A stretch of 8,225 nucleotides of DNA from Bacteroidales bacterium (lineage in GTDB: Bacteria; Bacteroidota; Bacteroidia; Bacteroidales; B39-G9), in assembly GCA_023145555.1 (NCBI GenBank), contig JAGLDO010000195.1, positions 1-8,225 of the forward strand, in the 5' to 3' direction. The notes under the pieces are model-generated. The model made no database searches and had not been told where the DNA came from. It worked only from the letters and a program-made list of their open reading frames with translations. Within the stretch, counting starts at the first letter, position 1. Each line of letters opens with the position of its first letter. Below are positions 1 to 7,414 of this stretch, in pieces. Position numbers and translations under genes: made by a program.

Positions 1-699
1 ATTGAAACATCAACAAATGTATGTTCGGTTGCACTTTCGGAAAACGGTAAATTAATTGATTACAAAGAAAGTCAAGAAGACAAATCGCATTCAACTATTT
101 TGACTGTTTTTATAGATGAGATGTTAAAACAAAATAATATTTCTGCATCACAGCTTGACGCAGTTGCCGTGAGTAAAGGTCCCGGCTCATACACAGGTCT
201 GCGAATAGGTGTTTCAGTAGCTAAAGGTATTTGTTATGCAGTTGACAAACCCGTAATTGGTGTTAGCACTTTGCAATTAATGGCTTTAGGAGTGGTAAAC
301 AGCAATAAATTTAATTCGTTAAACATTGATGATATTAAGGAAGCTTGGTTTTGTCCGATGATTGATGCAAGACGAATGGAGGTTTATTCTGCATTTTTTG
401 ATTTTGAAAATAAACAAAAAATTAAAGTTTCAGCCGATATTATTGATAAAAATTCATACAAAAACTTATTAGAAAACAAACAAATTGTTTTTTTTGGCGA
501 TGGTGCAAATAAGTGTAAAGATATTATTAAAGACAAAAATGCTTTTTTTATCGATGATGTTTTTCCTTCAGCAAAAGATATAATAACTCTCTCGCATCAA
601 GCATTCTTGAATAAAGATTTTGAAGATACTGCTTATTTTGAACCTTTTTATTTAAAAGATTTTGTTGCTACTGTCTCTAAAAAAAATATTTTTAAGTAA
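1..699 (+). CDS. tsaB: tRNA threonylcarbamoyladenosine biosynthesis protein TsaB (5' end cut by window edge)
   Basis: TsaB is the non-catalytic ASKHA-fold partner of TsaD; with TsaE it supports transfer of threonylcarbamoyl to A37 of ANN-decoding tRNAs in the cytoplasm. The reading frame is open from base 1 and begins IETSTNVCSVALSENGK, the usual first beta-hairpin of the family, so only a few codons including the start are missing. Counting from base 1, the signature KGPGSYTGLRIG lies at residues 59-70, MIDARRMEVYSAFF follows mid-protein, and the C-terminus EPFYLKDFVAT is typical of Bacteroidota members. The visible 232 residues match the usual length of about 230. A TTG at base 100 could be mistaken for a start but would remove the conserved N-terminal strand. 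TsaD-like metal-binding histidines are absent, as expected for TsaB. A 42-bp gap to the next gene suggests possible cotranscription. Confidence 0.95.
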   Translation: METSTNVCSVALSENGKLIDYKESQEDKSHSTILTVFIDEMLKQNNISASQLDAVAVSKGPGSYTGLRIGVSVAKGICYAVDKPVIGVSTLQLMALGVVNSNKFNSLNIDDIKEAWFCPMIDARRMEVYSAFFDFENKQKIKVSADIIDKNSYKNLLENKQIVFFGDGANKCKDIIKDKNAFFIDDVFPSAKDIITLSHQAFLNKDFEDTAYFEPFYLKDFVATVSKKNIFK

Positions 700-741
700 T
701 CGCCTTTATTGTTCAAAAATAATTAAAATAAAATTTTATAA

Positions 742-1671
742 ATGAGTGTTTGGATTGTTAAAGCTGTTGTTCAAAAAATTATTTCATTTTTGCCACGAAG
801 TCAAAAAATAAATTATTTGTTTCAGAAGTATATTACCAAAGGGGTAGTTTTAACTGATGAATATTTTATTGACAGATTATTGCATGCACAAAAGCATGTT
901 GATTTTTTTCGTAAATATTCGACAACTAAAAATAATTTTAATTCGTTTGAATTAGGAACAGGCTGGTATCCGGTTATTCCTATTTATATGTTTTTGAGTG
1001 GAGCCGATAAAATTTACAGTGTTGATATAAATAATTTAGTCAGCGAAGAAAATCTGAAACAAACAATAGCAAAATATTATAAGTTTTATAAACATGGTGA
1101 GCTTAATAAATATTTGAATATAATTGATAAAGACAGAGTTAATATTTTATTCGATTGCTATCACAAACAAGAAAAATTTAGCCTTAAGCAATTATTAAAT
1201 TTATTAAATATTAATTTTATAGTTGGTGATGCACGTAAATTACCATTACAATCATTGTCAATTGATTTAATTACTTCAAACAACACATTTGAACATATTT
1301 ACCCCGAGATTTTAATCAATATTTTGAAAGAGTTTAACAGAGTTTTAAAACAAGGAGCAATAATGAGTCATTTTATCGATATGTCTGACCATTTTGCTCA
1401 TCTTGATAAAAAGATTAGCATTTATAATTTTTTAAAATTTTCAGATAAACAATGGTCGTTAATTGATAATTCTGTGCAACCGCAAAACAGATTGAGAATA
1501 ACACAATATATTGAAATTTACAATAACCTTGGAATAAAAGTTATTGAGCAAGAAGATAGGGAAGGAGATATTGAAAAATTGAAAGAAATAAATGTTGATA
1601 AAGTGTTTACAAATATCTCTGTTAAAGAGTTAGCAGTGAGTCACAGTTTATTAATTTCAATAAAAGATTGA
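742..1671 (+). CDS. class I SAM-dependent methyltransferase, substrate unknown
   Basis: This 309-residue protein has the order of motifs of a Rossmann-fold (Methyltransf_11-like) methyltransferase. Motif I is ELGTGWYP at residues 70-77, the acidic residue at the end of strand 2 is D95 in IYSVDI, a GDARKLP segment at 162-168 matches the motif that usually contacts the adenine, and DLITSNNTFEHI at 175-186 is motif II. The N-terminal 60 residues are helical and basic with no signal peptide, so a cytoplasmic or membrane-associated enzyme is expected. The region after residue 205 (SHFIDMSDHFAH, then an aromatic-rich stretch) probably forms the substrate lid. The presence of this architecture in surface-glycan gene sets makes a sugar or lipid-linked glycan substrate plausible, but that is inference. 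Sampled codons are very AT-rich (about 22-23% G+C). It follows tsaB by 42 bp; the ATG is preceded by an A/T-only leader. Confidence 0.85.
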   Translation: MSVWIVKAVVQKIISFLPRSQKINYLFQKYITKGVVLTDEYFIDRLLHAQKHVDFFRKYSTTKNNFNSFELGTGWYPVIPIYMFLSGADKIYSVDINNLVSEENLKQTIAKYYKFYKHGELNKYLNIIDKDRVNILFDCYHKQEKFSLKQLLNLLNINFIVGDARKLPLQSLSIDLITSNNTFEHIYPEILINILKEFNRVLKQGAIMSHFIDMSDHFAHLDKKISIYNFLKFSDKQWSLIDNSVQPQNRLRITQYIEIYNNLGIKVIEQEDREGDIEKLKEINVDKVFTNISVKELAVSHSLLISIKD

Positions 1672-1863
1672 ATTATTAATTCATAATTTATTTGTTTCAG
1701 CTTAGTAAATATTCTATTTTTATATCTTTTTGTTGATTATAATAAACGTCATTAGTAAATGCGGTTATAAAAGATGTATGCAATCACATGCAAAATATTG
1801 TAACGAGTAAAACGCAATTATATAATATGTAAATTATATTTAGTTAAAGTGTTCTCAATCAGT
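1672..1863 (+). promoter_or_regulatory. methyltransferase-DUF3108 spacer with possible weak promoter and ATGCAA repeat
   Basis: This AT-rich spacer probably drives the DUF3108 gene. TTTG at 1691-1694 and TATTTTTA at 1715-1722 are 20 bp apart and resemble the Bacteroidota -33/-7 elements (TTTG, TAnnTTTG), with one mismatch at the last base of the -7 box. Further down, ATGCAA occurs twice at 1778-1783 and 1788-1793, exactly one helical turn apart, which could be a protein-binding pair or chance. No convincing terminator is seen after the methyltransferase; GAATT-ATT-AATTC near 1675 is too weak. Confidence 0.25.
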
Positions 1864-2631
1864 ATGATGAGCAAGAAATTTTTATTAATAATATTTTTAT
1901 TTGTAATACTTCAATGTAAGGCACAAAATAATTATGTTGAGCCACCTTATAAAGATGGCGAAACATTAAAATATGTTCTTTATTATGGGTGGATTGACGG
2001 AGGAGAAGCTTTGTTGAAAATTACTGACACCATTTACAACAATAAAAAAGTAGTACATTCTGTTGCAAGAGCCAGAACAATAAAACTGGTTGAGAAATTT
2101 TATAATGTGAAGGATGTTTATGAGAGCTATTTTGACGCAAAAACAAACCTTCCCGAAAAATCGATAAGAGATATTAACGAAGATAGTTATAGCTATTATA
2201 ACGAAGTAACATATGACCGAGAGAACGACTCTGTGATTAGTTTAAAAAGTGGCAAACACGCAGTACCAAAAAATATTCAAGATGTATTGTCGGCATTTTA
2301 TTACTTAAGAAATCAGTCAATGAAAAGTATGAAAGTCGGGCAAGAAATAAAAGTCGACACATATTTTTCAGATGAGGTATTTCCTTTAATCATTCGTTAT
2401 AAAGGAGACGAAACAATTAAAACACGAATGGGAAAGTTCCTCTGCATGAAGTTTGTTCCTGTAGTTGAAGTAGGAAGAGTTTTTAAAACTAAAGACGATT
2501 TAAAAATTTGGATTACAAAAGATGAAAATTTAATACCCTTGAGAGTTCAGTTTGATTTAACATTTGGAGCATTAAAGTGCGATTTAATTGAATATTCGGG
2601 AACAAAAACAAAATTGCGTTATTTAGAATGA
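1864..2631 (+). CDS. secreted DUF3108 domain protein
   Basis: The protein has an N-terminal signal peptide (MMSKKFLLIIFLFVILQCKAQ), probably cut by signal peptidase I after KA; the cysteine is preceded by LQ, a poor lipobox, so a lipoprotein is less likely. The mature part is a beta-rich DUF3108 domain. Recognisable blocks are GETLKYVLYYGWIDGGEALLKI, VKDVYESYFDAKTNLPEKSIRDINE, QDVLSAFYYLRN, RMGKFLCMKFVPVVEVGRVFK and a C-terminal LKCDLIEYSG. The family is periplasmic or outer-membrane associated and has no established biochemical role, so no function is assigned. The frame is open from a GTG at 1849, but the ATG at 1864 (or 1867) gives a compact standard signal peptide and was chosen; five extra residues before it would add nothing recognisable. 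It precedes efp by 85 bp. Confidence 0.85.
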   Translation: MMSKKFLLIIFLFVILQCKAQNNYVEPPYKDGETLKYVLYYGWIDGGEALLKITDTIYNNKKVVHSVARARTIKLVEKFYNVKDVYESYFDAKTNLPEKSIRDINEDSYSYYNEVTYDRENDSVISLKSGKHAVPKNIQDVLSAFYYLRNQSMKSMKVGQEIKVDTYFSDEVFPLIIRYKGDETIKTRMGKFLCMKFVPVVEVGRVFKTKDDLKIWITKDENLIPLRVQFDLTFGALKCDLIEYSGTKTKLRYLE

Positions 2632-2673
2632 ATTTAATTCCAGATAACATTTATTTATTTTGTTGTTTTACAT

Positions 2674-2681
2674 TATTTTTG
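2674..2681 (+). promoter_or_regulatory. probable efp promoter -7 element
   Basis: TATTTTTG is a perfect match to the Bacteroidota sigma-70-type -7 consensus TAnnTTTG. It ends 35 bp before the efp ATG, leaving a short leader of about 30 nt. The best upstream -33 candidate at the expected spacing is a degenerate TTTA near 2650-2653; a true TTTG at 2659-2662 is only 11 bp away and too close. With such AT-rich sequence a chance match is possible. Confidence 0.4.
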
Positions 2682-2716
2682 TATTTTATTAACAATTAAA
2701 AAAACAGTATTTTATT

Positions 2717-3286
2717 ATGGCATCAACATCAGATTTTAAAAATGGATTATGTATAGAGTTTAACAATAATTTATTTACAATTGTACAGTTTCAACATGTT
2801 AAACCGGGGAAAGGTCCAGCTTTTGTAAGAACCAAATTAAAAAATTTAAATACAGGTAAAGTAATTGACCACACTTTTAATTCAGGAGTAAAGGTAAATG
2901 TAGCCCGAATTGAGCGACGACCATACCAATATTTATATAAAGATGATATGGGATATAACTTTATGCATACAGAGACTTTTGAGCAAATTCCAATATCAGA
3001 AACAATAATTAATGCTCCTCAGTTTTTAAAAGAAGGTCAAAATGTTGAGGTGGTTTTTCATGCAGATACAGAAACACCATTGACTTGTGAGTTGCCTCCT
3101 TTTGTTGTATTACAAGTTAAATATACAGAGCCGGGTGAGAGAGGAAATACTTCATCTACTTCATCATTAAAACCGGCAACTTTAGAAACCGGAGCCGAAG
3201 TTAATGTTCCATTATTTATTAATACTGGCGATATAATTAAAATTGATACTCGTACTAATTCTTATTCTGAGAGAGTAAAAGTATAA
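2717..3286 (+). CDS. efp: translation elongation factor P
   Basis: EF-P binds ribosomes stalled at polyproline stretches between the P and E sites and promotes peptide bond formation. The 189-residue protein has full family length and all three beta-barrel domains. The N-terminal KOW-like domain has the loop HVKPGKGPAF with Lys32 at the tip, the position that is beta-lysylated in Escherichia coli EF-P (Lys34). The middle OB domain contains YLYKDDMGYNFMHTETFEQI. The C-terminal domain ends GDIIKIDTRTNSYSERVKV, close to the signature IKVDTRSGEYVSRV. Because the tip residue is lysine, arginine rhamnosylation by EarP is excluded; whether this lysine is modified cannot be told from the window, where no epmA or epmB is present. 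The start follows a short A-rich leader without a Shine-Dalgarno site and is fixed by the conserved N-terminus (STSDFKNGL). Confidence 0.98.
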   Translation: MASTSDFKNGLCIEFNNNLFTIVQFQHVKPGKGPAFVRTKLKNLNTGKVIDHTFNSGVKVNVARIERRPYQYLYKDDMGYNFMHTETFEQIPISETIINAPQFLKEGQNVEVVFHADTETPLTCELPPFVVLQVKYTEPGERGNTSSTSSLKPATLETGAEVNVPLFINTGDIIKIDTRTNSYSERVKV

Positions 3287-3348
3287 TTAATGATTGCTTG
3301 AAATTCAAAATGTAAATAGCATAACATTTAAATTAAAAACAAAATATT

Positions 3349-4578
3349 ATGGCAACAAAAGCATCATTAAAAAGACTTCAATTTTGTAATTTTAAGCTTA
3401 GTTTGTTGCTTAACATAACACAAGCAATAAACGATAATTTATCAACAAAAGAACTTCTTGATTTTTTTGAGATAATCTTGCGAAAAGATTTGAATATTGG
3501 GAAGGTGTTGATATACAGTTATAATGAAAAGTGGGATTGTATATTAGCATCAGGCTTTGATCGAAATAAAATTCGAAATGTTTCAGTTGAAAACGATTTA
3601 TTATATTACAATCAGATAACGAGTTTAACAACAACCCTTAATCCTGCTCTTAGTTATTTTGATGTTATTATTCCTGTTTATCATCACGATATGCCAATTG
3701 CATTTATTATTATTGGCGATATTGATGAGGAACGCGACGGAATTAGTCCTACAATTAAACATCTTCATTTTATTCAAACTTTAACTAATGTTATTATTGT
3801 TGCAATAGAAAACAAACGTTTTTTTAAGAAGAGCCTTCATCAGGAAAAAATTAATAAGGAGTTAGAATTAGCATCAAAAATGCAAACAATGTTAATTCCC
3901 AATTCTGAGGAATTACCTCATAATGAAAAACTTTTTGTGTCGGCATATTACTTACCTCATTTTGAAGTTGGTGGTGATTATTATGATTTCATAAAATTAA
4001 ATAGAAATGAATATGGCTTTTGTATTGCGGATGTTTCAGGTAAAGGAATTTCTGCAGCACTTTTAATGTCAAATTTTCAGGCAAACGTTAGAGCTCTGTT
4101 TACATCAAAAAGATCGTTGGCAAGTATAATTGAAAAATTGAACGAAACAGTAATAAGAAGTGCCAATTGTGAAAAATTTATAACATTTTTTGTTGCAAAA
4201 TATCATACCAAAACACGAGAATTGCAGTATGTTAATGCAGGGCACAATCCTCCTGTATTATATAACGGCGAGAAAAAGGAAACAAAATTATTAACAAGTG
4301 GTTGTGTCGGCTTAGGAATGTTTGACGAGATTCCCGAATTAACAGAAGGTTATTTGTTACTTTCTCCAAACTCAAAAATTATTACTTATACTGATGGTTT
4401 GGTTGAAATGGAAAATAATAAAAAGGAACAGTTTGGAACAAAGCCTATTGAAGATGTTATTCCATCAGACAGACAAATGGATGAAATAATTCAAGATATT
4501 ATTAAACAGTTGAATGTTTATAAAGGGCAGAATCAATTTTTTGATGATATTTCAATATTAGGTGTTGACTTTAAGTAA
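3349..4578 (+). CDS. GAF-like sensor with PP2C/SpoIIE-type serine phosphatase domain (RsbU-like)
   Basis: This 409-residue soluble protein has two parts. Residues about 18-155 look like a GAF-type sensory domain (helix LLNITQAINDNLSTKELLDFF, then alternating strands ending FDVIIPVYHHDMPIAFIIIGDI and a long helix). A linker helix (about 160-180, KELELASKMQTMLIP) leads into a SpoIIE/PPM phosphatase domain. Its metal-ligand acidic residues are all visible: D210 in GGDYYD, D228 in CIADVSGKG, D349 in YTDGL and D399/D400 in FFDDIS, with the supporting VNAGHNPPVLY at 295-305. An active Mn/Mg-dependent phosphoserine/threonine phosphatase is therefore likely. In the family such proteins dephosphorylate anti-anti-sigma (STAS) proteins in partner switching; no STAS or kinase partner is in the window, so the target is unknown. 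The gene lies 62 bp after efp in the same direction. Its last 21 bp overlap the 3' end of the convergent membrane-protein gene. Confidence 0.92.
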   Translation: MATKASLKRLQFCNFKLSLLLNITQAINDNLSTKELLDFFEIILRKDLNIGKVLIYSYNEKWDCILASGFDRNKIRNVSVENDLLYYNQITSLTTTLNPALSYFDVIIPVYHHDMPIAFIIIGDIDEERDGISPTIKHLHFIQTLTNVIIVAIENKRFFKKSLHQEKINKELELASKMQTMLIPNSEELPHNEKLFVSAYYLPHFEVGGDYYDFIKLNRNEYGFCIADVSGKGISAALLMSNFQANVRALFTSKRSLASIIEKLNETVIRSANCEKFITFFVAKYHTKTRELQYVNAGHNPPVLYNGEKKETKLLTSGCVGLGMFDEIPELTEGYLLLSPNSKIITYTDGLVEMENNKKEQFGTKPIEDVIPSDRQMDEIIQDIIKQLNVYKGQNQFFDDISILGVDFK

Positions 4579-6027
4579 TTTTTTATCACTATCATCATCT
4601 TCTTCTTCTGTGTTCTTATAATATACATCTAAAGCTACAATAATGGCTGTAAATCCCCAAAAAGGAACAGTTGCCTTATCCATATCTAAAAAATTATTTA
4701 AGAATCCGTGTATATAATATGTGGTTAATCCTAATAAAGATATTAGTGATAAGGTTCTAACTTTTTCATTTTTAGATTTCGAATAAATATTTATCGCAGT
4801 ATAAATAGTAGTTATAATTATTAGGAGAACAGAAATTAAGCCAAAAATACCGGATTCTGCAAGAGGTCCGAGATATTCGCTATGAGCATTTCCACGATTC
4901 CCTTCGTTTGTGCTAATAATTGTTTTTTCATATGATAGTTGAAAAGGAGCATATTTAAACATATAAGTTCCCGGTCCCCAACCAAAAAACGGCTTCTTTT
5001 CAAACATTCTTATAGCACTTTTCCAACGATTTATTCGTTCAAGGTTTGAGGCATCAGATGACACATTTGAAATTGATTTTATATGATTTTCAACATTAAC
5101 TGATGAATCTTGTTTGTTTCTTTTTAATTGCATGAGGATTTGTGTTTCAAAAGCAAAGCCCAATAATAATATTATGATTGAAAATATAGCTAAATTTCGA
5201 AATTTAATTTTCAGTTTAATTATAATCCATACTCCAAAAGCGCCAATAACTCCTAGCCATGCAGCTCGTGAGTATGACAATAGTAGAGCTATTGTGAAAA
5301 TTATAAAAAGTGCCCAGATTAATATTTTTTTCTTTTGAGCAGTTTTTTTCTTTGTTGCAAAGCCTGCAAGAACAGGAATAAACATTGCCAAAATTGCTCC
5401 ATACGAAGTGTGATCTTTGTAAAAAGGGTTTGCTGCCCAATGTGCAATTTTTTTATCAAGCAAACCATATTGTGCATGACGTGTAACAGCATATATTATT
5501 ACAAATAGTAAAGGAATAATATACAGCCAGAAATATCTGTAGAAATTCTTTTTATCTTTAAATATTTGCGTTGTGAGAAAAAATAAAGGTATTATAAACC
5601 AAAGACGGGAAATTAAAAATTTAAAAGAAACAATTGGCATTGTACTGCTTATTGAAGTAACAAATAACCATATTATGTAAAAATAAATTGCAATAGAAAC
5701 CGGATGATAAAGAATTTTTTTGTCAAACGATTTGTCAAGCATAAATTTTAAGATAATGATAATTGTTAAACCTACAAGTAGAGGCTCGGTAGGCAAGTTC
5801 ATATCAAAATCTAAATTTTTATACAATTCGTGCAGAGGTATTGAAAGTGGTGTGAGAAATACTATTAACAGTAATAATTTATCGTAATAAAAAAATGCAA
5901 GTATTATTATTAATAAAGCTACGGGTAAAACACAAAACAAATACATCTCTTTTGAAATAAAAAACGCATTTATTGCAATAAAAATTAAAGAAATGATATA
6001 AACCCATTTGTTGTTTTTATCTTTCAT
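4558..6027 (-). CDS. O-antigen ligase/polymerase family (WaaL/Wzy_C) membrane protein
   Basis: This 489-residue polytopic inner-membrane protein has roughly ten to twelve hydrophobic segments. The family either joins lipid-linked glycan to lipid A core or protein, or polymerises repeat units, using undecaprenyl-linked substrates on the periplasmic face. Diagnostic parts are YKDHTSYGAILAM at 204-215, SYSRAAWLG at 251-259, and a large hydrophilic loop (about 297-385) containing RINRWKSAIRMFEKKPFFGWGPGTYMF and then GNAHSEYLGPLAESGIFGL. His382 there matches the conserved periplasmic histidine of WaaL-type ligases. The C-terminal tail is very acidic (EEEDDDSDKK) and cytoplasmic. Ligase and polymerase cannot be told apart from sequence alone. 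The Wzz-like gene 145 bp upstream on the same strand supports a role in chain assembly. The start ATG is preceded immediately by an in-frame TAA, which fixes the longest possible start. Confidence 0.88.
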   Translation of the reverse strand: MKDKNNKWVYIISLIFIAINAFFISKEMYLFCVLPVALLIIILAFFYYDKLLLLIVFLTPLSIPLHELYKNLDFDMNLPTEPLLVGLTIIIILKFMLDKSFDKKILYHPVSIAIYFYIIWLFVTSISSTMPIVSFKFLISRLWFIIPLFFLTTQIFKDKKNFYRYFWLYIIPLLFVIIYAVTRHAQYGLLDKKIAHWAANPFYKDHTSYGAILAMFIPVLAGFATKKKTAQKKKILIWALFIIFTIALLLSYSRAAWLGVIGAFGVWIIIKLKIKFRNLAIFSIIILLLGFAFETQILMQLKRNKQDSSVNVENHIKSISNVSSDASNLERINRWKSAIRMFEKKPFFGWGPGTYMFKYAPFQLSYEKTIISTNEGNRGNAHSEYLGPLAESGIFGLISVLLIIITTIYTAINIYSKSKNEKVRTLSLISLLGLTTYYIHGFLNNFLDMDKATVPFWGFTAIIVALDVYYKNTEEEDDDSDKKLLKVNT

Positions 6028-6129
6028 TTATTTGTGTTTGAGCATTTTGAAATTAATTTGCAAGCTATACTATAAGCATAATTTTTTTACAACAAAATTC
6101 AATTAAGTTTTTATTTTAATTTCATTGTA

Positions 6130-6149
6130 TCCCTTTAAATCCCTTTAAA
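6130..6149. repeat. tandem duplicate of TCCCTTTAAA in the wzz-ligase spacer
   Basis: Two exact adjacent copies of a 10-mer lie 23 bp beyond the stop of the Wzz-like gene. They do not form a hairpin with each other and are not followed by a T-tract on the minus strand, so they are not an intrinsic terminator. The rest of the 145-bp spacer (6028-6172) is plain AT-rich sequence with no clear promoter; TTTTG followed by TATGCTTA on the minus strand is only a loose match. Confidence 0.6.
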
Positions 6150-6172
6150 AAATTAAAATAAATAAATTTGGT

Positions 6173-7192
6173 TTATATGTCTTTAAAAATTTCGGTTTTT
6201 TTAAAATTATCAATAATAATGAGTAAAAGCAATGTTAAAATAAAGGTTGACATTGTTGAAATAGTAACAATTAACCATCTAACCGGATAAGATTTTTTTT
6301 CGGCAATTTGAGCATTGTTTACAATAAATTTATGAGGTAAATCCTGATAAGCATCAACTTGAGCTTCGGCATATCTTTCTTTTAAAGAACTTAATTGTTT
6401 TTTCTCAAATTCCAGATAATTTGTAATTGATACAAAAGGACCTCCGTATTTTGCTAAAATATCAAGTTGTTGTTTTAATTTATTTGCAGCTTTTGTATTA
6501 CCGGCAATAATTGCCTGTGCATAACCGTCGCTAATTACTTCCGATTGTTTTTCATATTCAAGAACTCCAAAGTTTCGCATTCCCTGAAGAGAATCTTCAA
6601 GTATTTGAATTTGATTTTTTAAAGAAAAATATTGCTTCTCAACAATTTTTAATGCTTTAAAGGCTCTTTCTCTTTGCATTTCATTCATTGTTGTATCAAT
6701 TAATGAAGCTACATTGTTAGCCATATCTGCAGCTAATTTTGGATCTGTGTCAAGAACTTTTATTTCTATAGACATAAATTTAGTTGATGAAAAAGAGAAG
6801 TTTTTATTAAATTCTTGATTAAGTTTTGTTAACGGATAAGCAGATGCGGTATCAATATTATAGTGTTGAAATAAGTTGTATTTGTTTATAATTATATTTC
6901 TAATATCATCAGAATGCAATATTTGCAACAATTGTTCAACTTCTTCCTCTTCACCAAATTTTAAAATGTCTTTCGACGAAACATTGTCTCTTAACAAATC
7001 TTGTGAGATTGAACTTGAAGACGTAGGAAATAAAATTACAGATGATTCGTATCGGGGCTTTATTGTGTATGAAACAATAATTGAAACAACAATTGCAATA
7101 AAAGTGATTATTAATAATGGTTTTCTTTTTTTGTATGCAAAAACAATAATATTGCTTGAATTAAAATTAAATTGTGTCTCCGAGTTATTCAT
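6173..7192 (-). CDS. Wzz-like chain-length determinant / polysaccharide co-polymerase protein
   Basis: With the chosen start the protein has 339 residues. It has the polysaccharide co-polymerase layout: a short cytoplasmic N-terminus, a first membrane helix at about 25-44 (LLIITFIAIVVSIIVSYTI) followed by the characteristic KPRYESSVILFP, a long periplasmic part with predicted coiled coil (about 170-280), and a C-terminal helix at about 305-327 preceded by the proline-containing KSYPVRW. There is no cytoplasmic tyrosine kinase domain, so it resembles Wzz rather than Wzc. Such proteins set polysaccharide chain length together with a Wzy polymerase, and the next gene encodes a protein of that superfamily. 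The frame extends to an ATG at 7240, but the TAnnTTTG element at 7217-7224 lies downstream of that ATG. The added 16 residues look unlike the family, and the ATG at 7192 gives the standard N-terminus. This start choice is inference. Confidence 0.88.
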   Translation of the reverse strand: MNNSETQFNFNSSNIIVFAYKKRKPLLIITFIAIVVSIIVSYTIKPRYESSVILFPTSSSSISQDLLRDNVSSKDILKFGEEEEVEQLLQILHSDDIRNIIINKYNLFQHYNIDTASAYPLTKLNQEFNKNFSFSSTKFMSIEIKVLDTDPKLAADMANNVASLIDTTMNEMQRERAFKALKIVEKQYFSLKNQIQILEDSLQGMRNFGVLEYEKQSEVISDGYAQAIIAGNTKAANKLKQQLDILAKYGGPFVSITNYLEFEKKQLSSLKERYAEAQVDAYQDLPHKFIVNNAQIAEKKSYPVRWLIVTISTMSTFILTLLLLIIIDNFKKTEIFKDI

Positions 7193-7216
7193 AATTTTTT
7201 TTAATTTTAGTTTGGA

Positions 7217-7254
7217 CAAATGTAAAAAATATTCGCTCAATAAAAAACAACAAA
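7217..7254 (-). promoter_or_regulatory. probable promoter of the Wzz-like gene
   Basis: On the minus strand TACATTTG (7217-7224) matches the Bacteroidota -7 consensus TAnnTTTG perfectly, and its last base is 25 bp from the ATG at 7192. A TTTTGTTG run at 7248-7255 supplies the -33 element; the TTG at 7248-7250 is 23 bp away and the TTTG at 7251-7254 is 26 bp away, so the spacing is at or beyond the long end of the normal range. If correct, the transcript starts near 7211, excludes the ATG at 7240, and does not contain the upstream hairpins. Confidence 0.45.
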
Positions 7255-7359
7255 AGAGAATCCATTCCGAAAAGTCTAAGAAACTTAAATATAAGTATTT
7301 TAGTGTTGGTGTGAATTTGTTAATTTACTGATTATGAGACAATAAACTTGTCAAGTAAA

Positions 7360-7390
7360 CTCACGGGGCGACTCAAAGTTACCCCGTGAG
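7360..7390. other. hairpin 1 of the array (GC-rich 9-bp stem)
   Basis: Arms CTCACGGGG (7360-7368) and CCCCGTGAG (7382-7390) pair perfectly; 7 of the 9 pairs are G:C, which stands out in this AT-rich region. After one C/A mismatch, GAC/GTT closes a TCAAA loop at 7373-7377. Outside the stem, CTTGTCAAGTAAA on the left and TAGTTTAACTTGCAAG on the right can extend the pairing imperfectly to about 7347-7406. On the minus strand it is followed by only TTTA, so intrinsic termination would be weak. Confidence 0.8.
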
Positions 7391-7414
7391 TAGTTTAACT
7401 TGCAAGCTAAGTAG

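Noticed and set aside
100..102. TTG at 100 as the start of a 199-residue TsaB
   Set aside because: The in-frame upstream sequence encodes the conserved TsaB N-terminus (IETSTNVCSVAL), so the gene begins before the window.
3410..3634. Minus-strand 74-residue open frame inside the phosphatase gene
   Set aside because: Antisense to a well-supported domain protein, with no recognisable motif or start context; a shadow frame.
5114..5440. Two 74-residue open frames, one on each strand, inside the ligase/polymerase-family gene
   Set aside because: Both lie fully inside a gene with strong family motifs and have no protein signatures of their own.
6028..6045. Minus-strand five-codon frame (MLKHK, stop) directly abutting the ligase-gene ATG, a possible leader peptide
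   Set aside because: It is too short to judge, has no ribosome binding site, and short frames ending in TAA are expected by chance in such AT-rich sequence.
6876..7331. Plus-strand 151-residue open frame across the N-terminal half of the Wzz-like gene
   Set aside because: It is the antisense of the wzz coding sequence plus AT-rich leader; its composition (poly-I/S/N) is that of a shadow and it has no motif.
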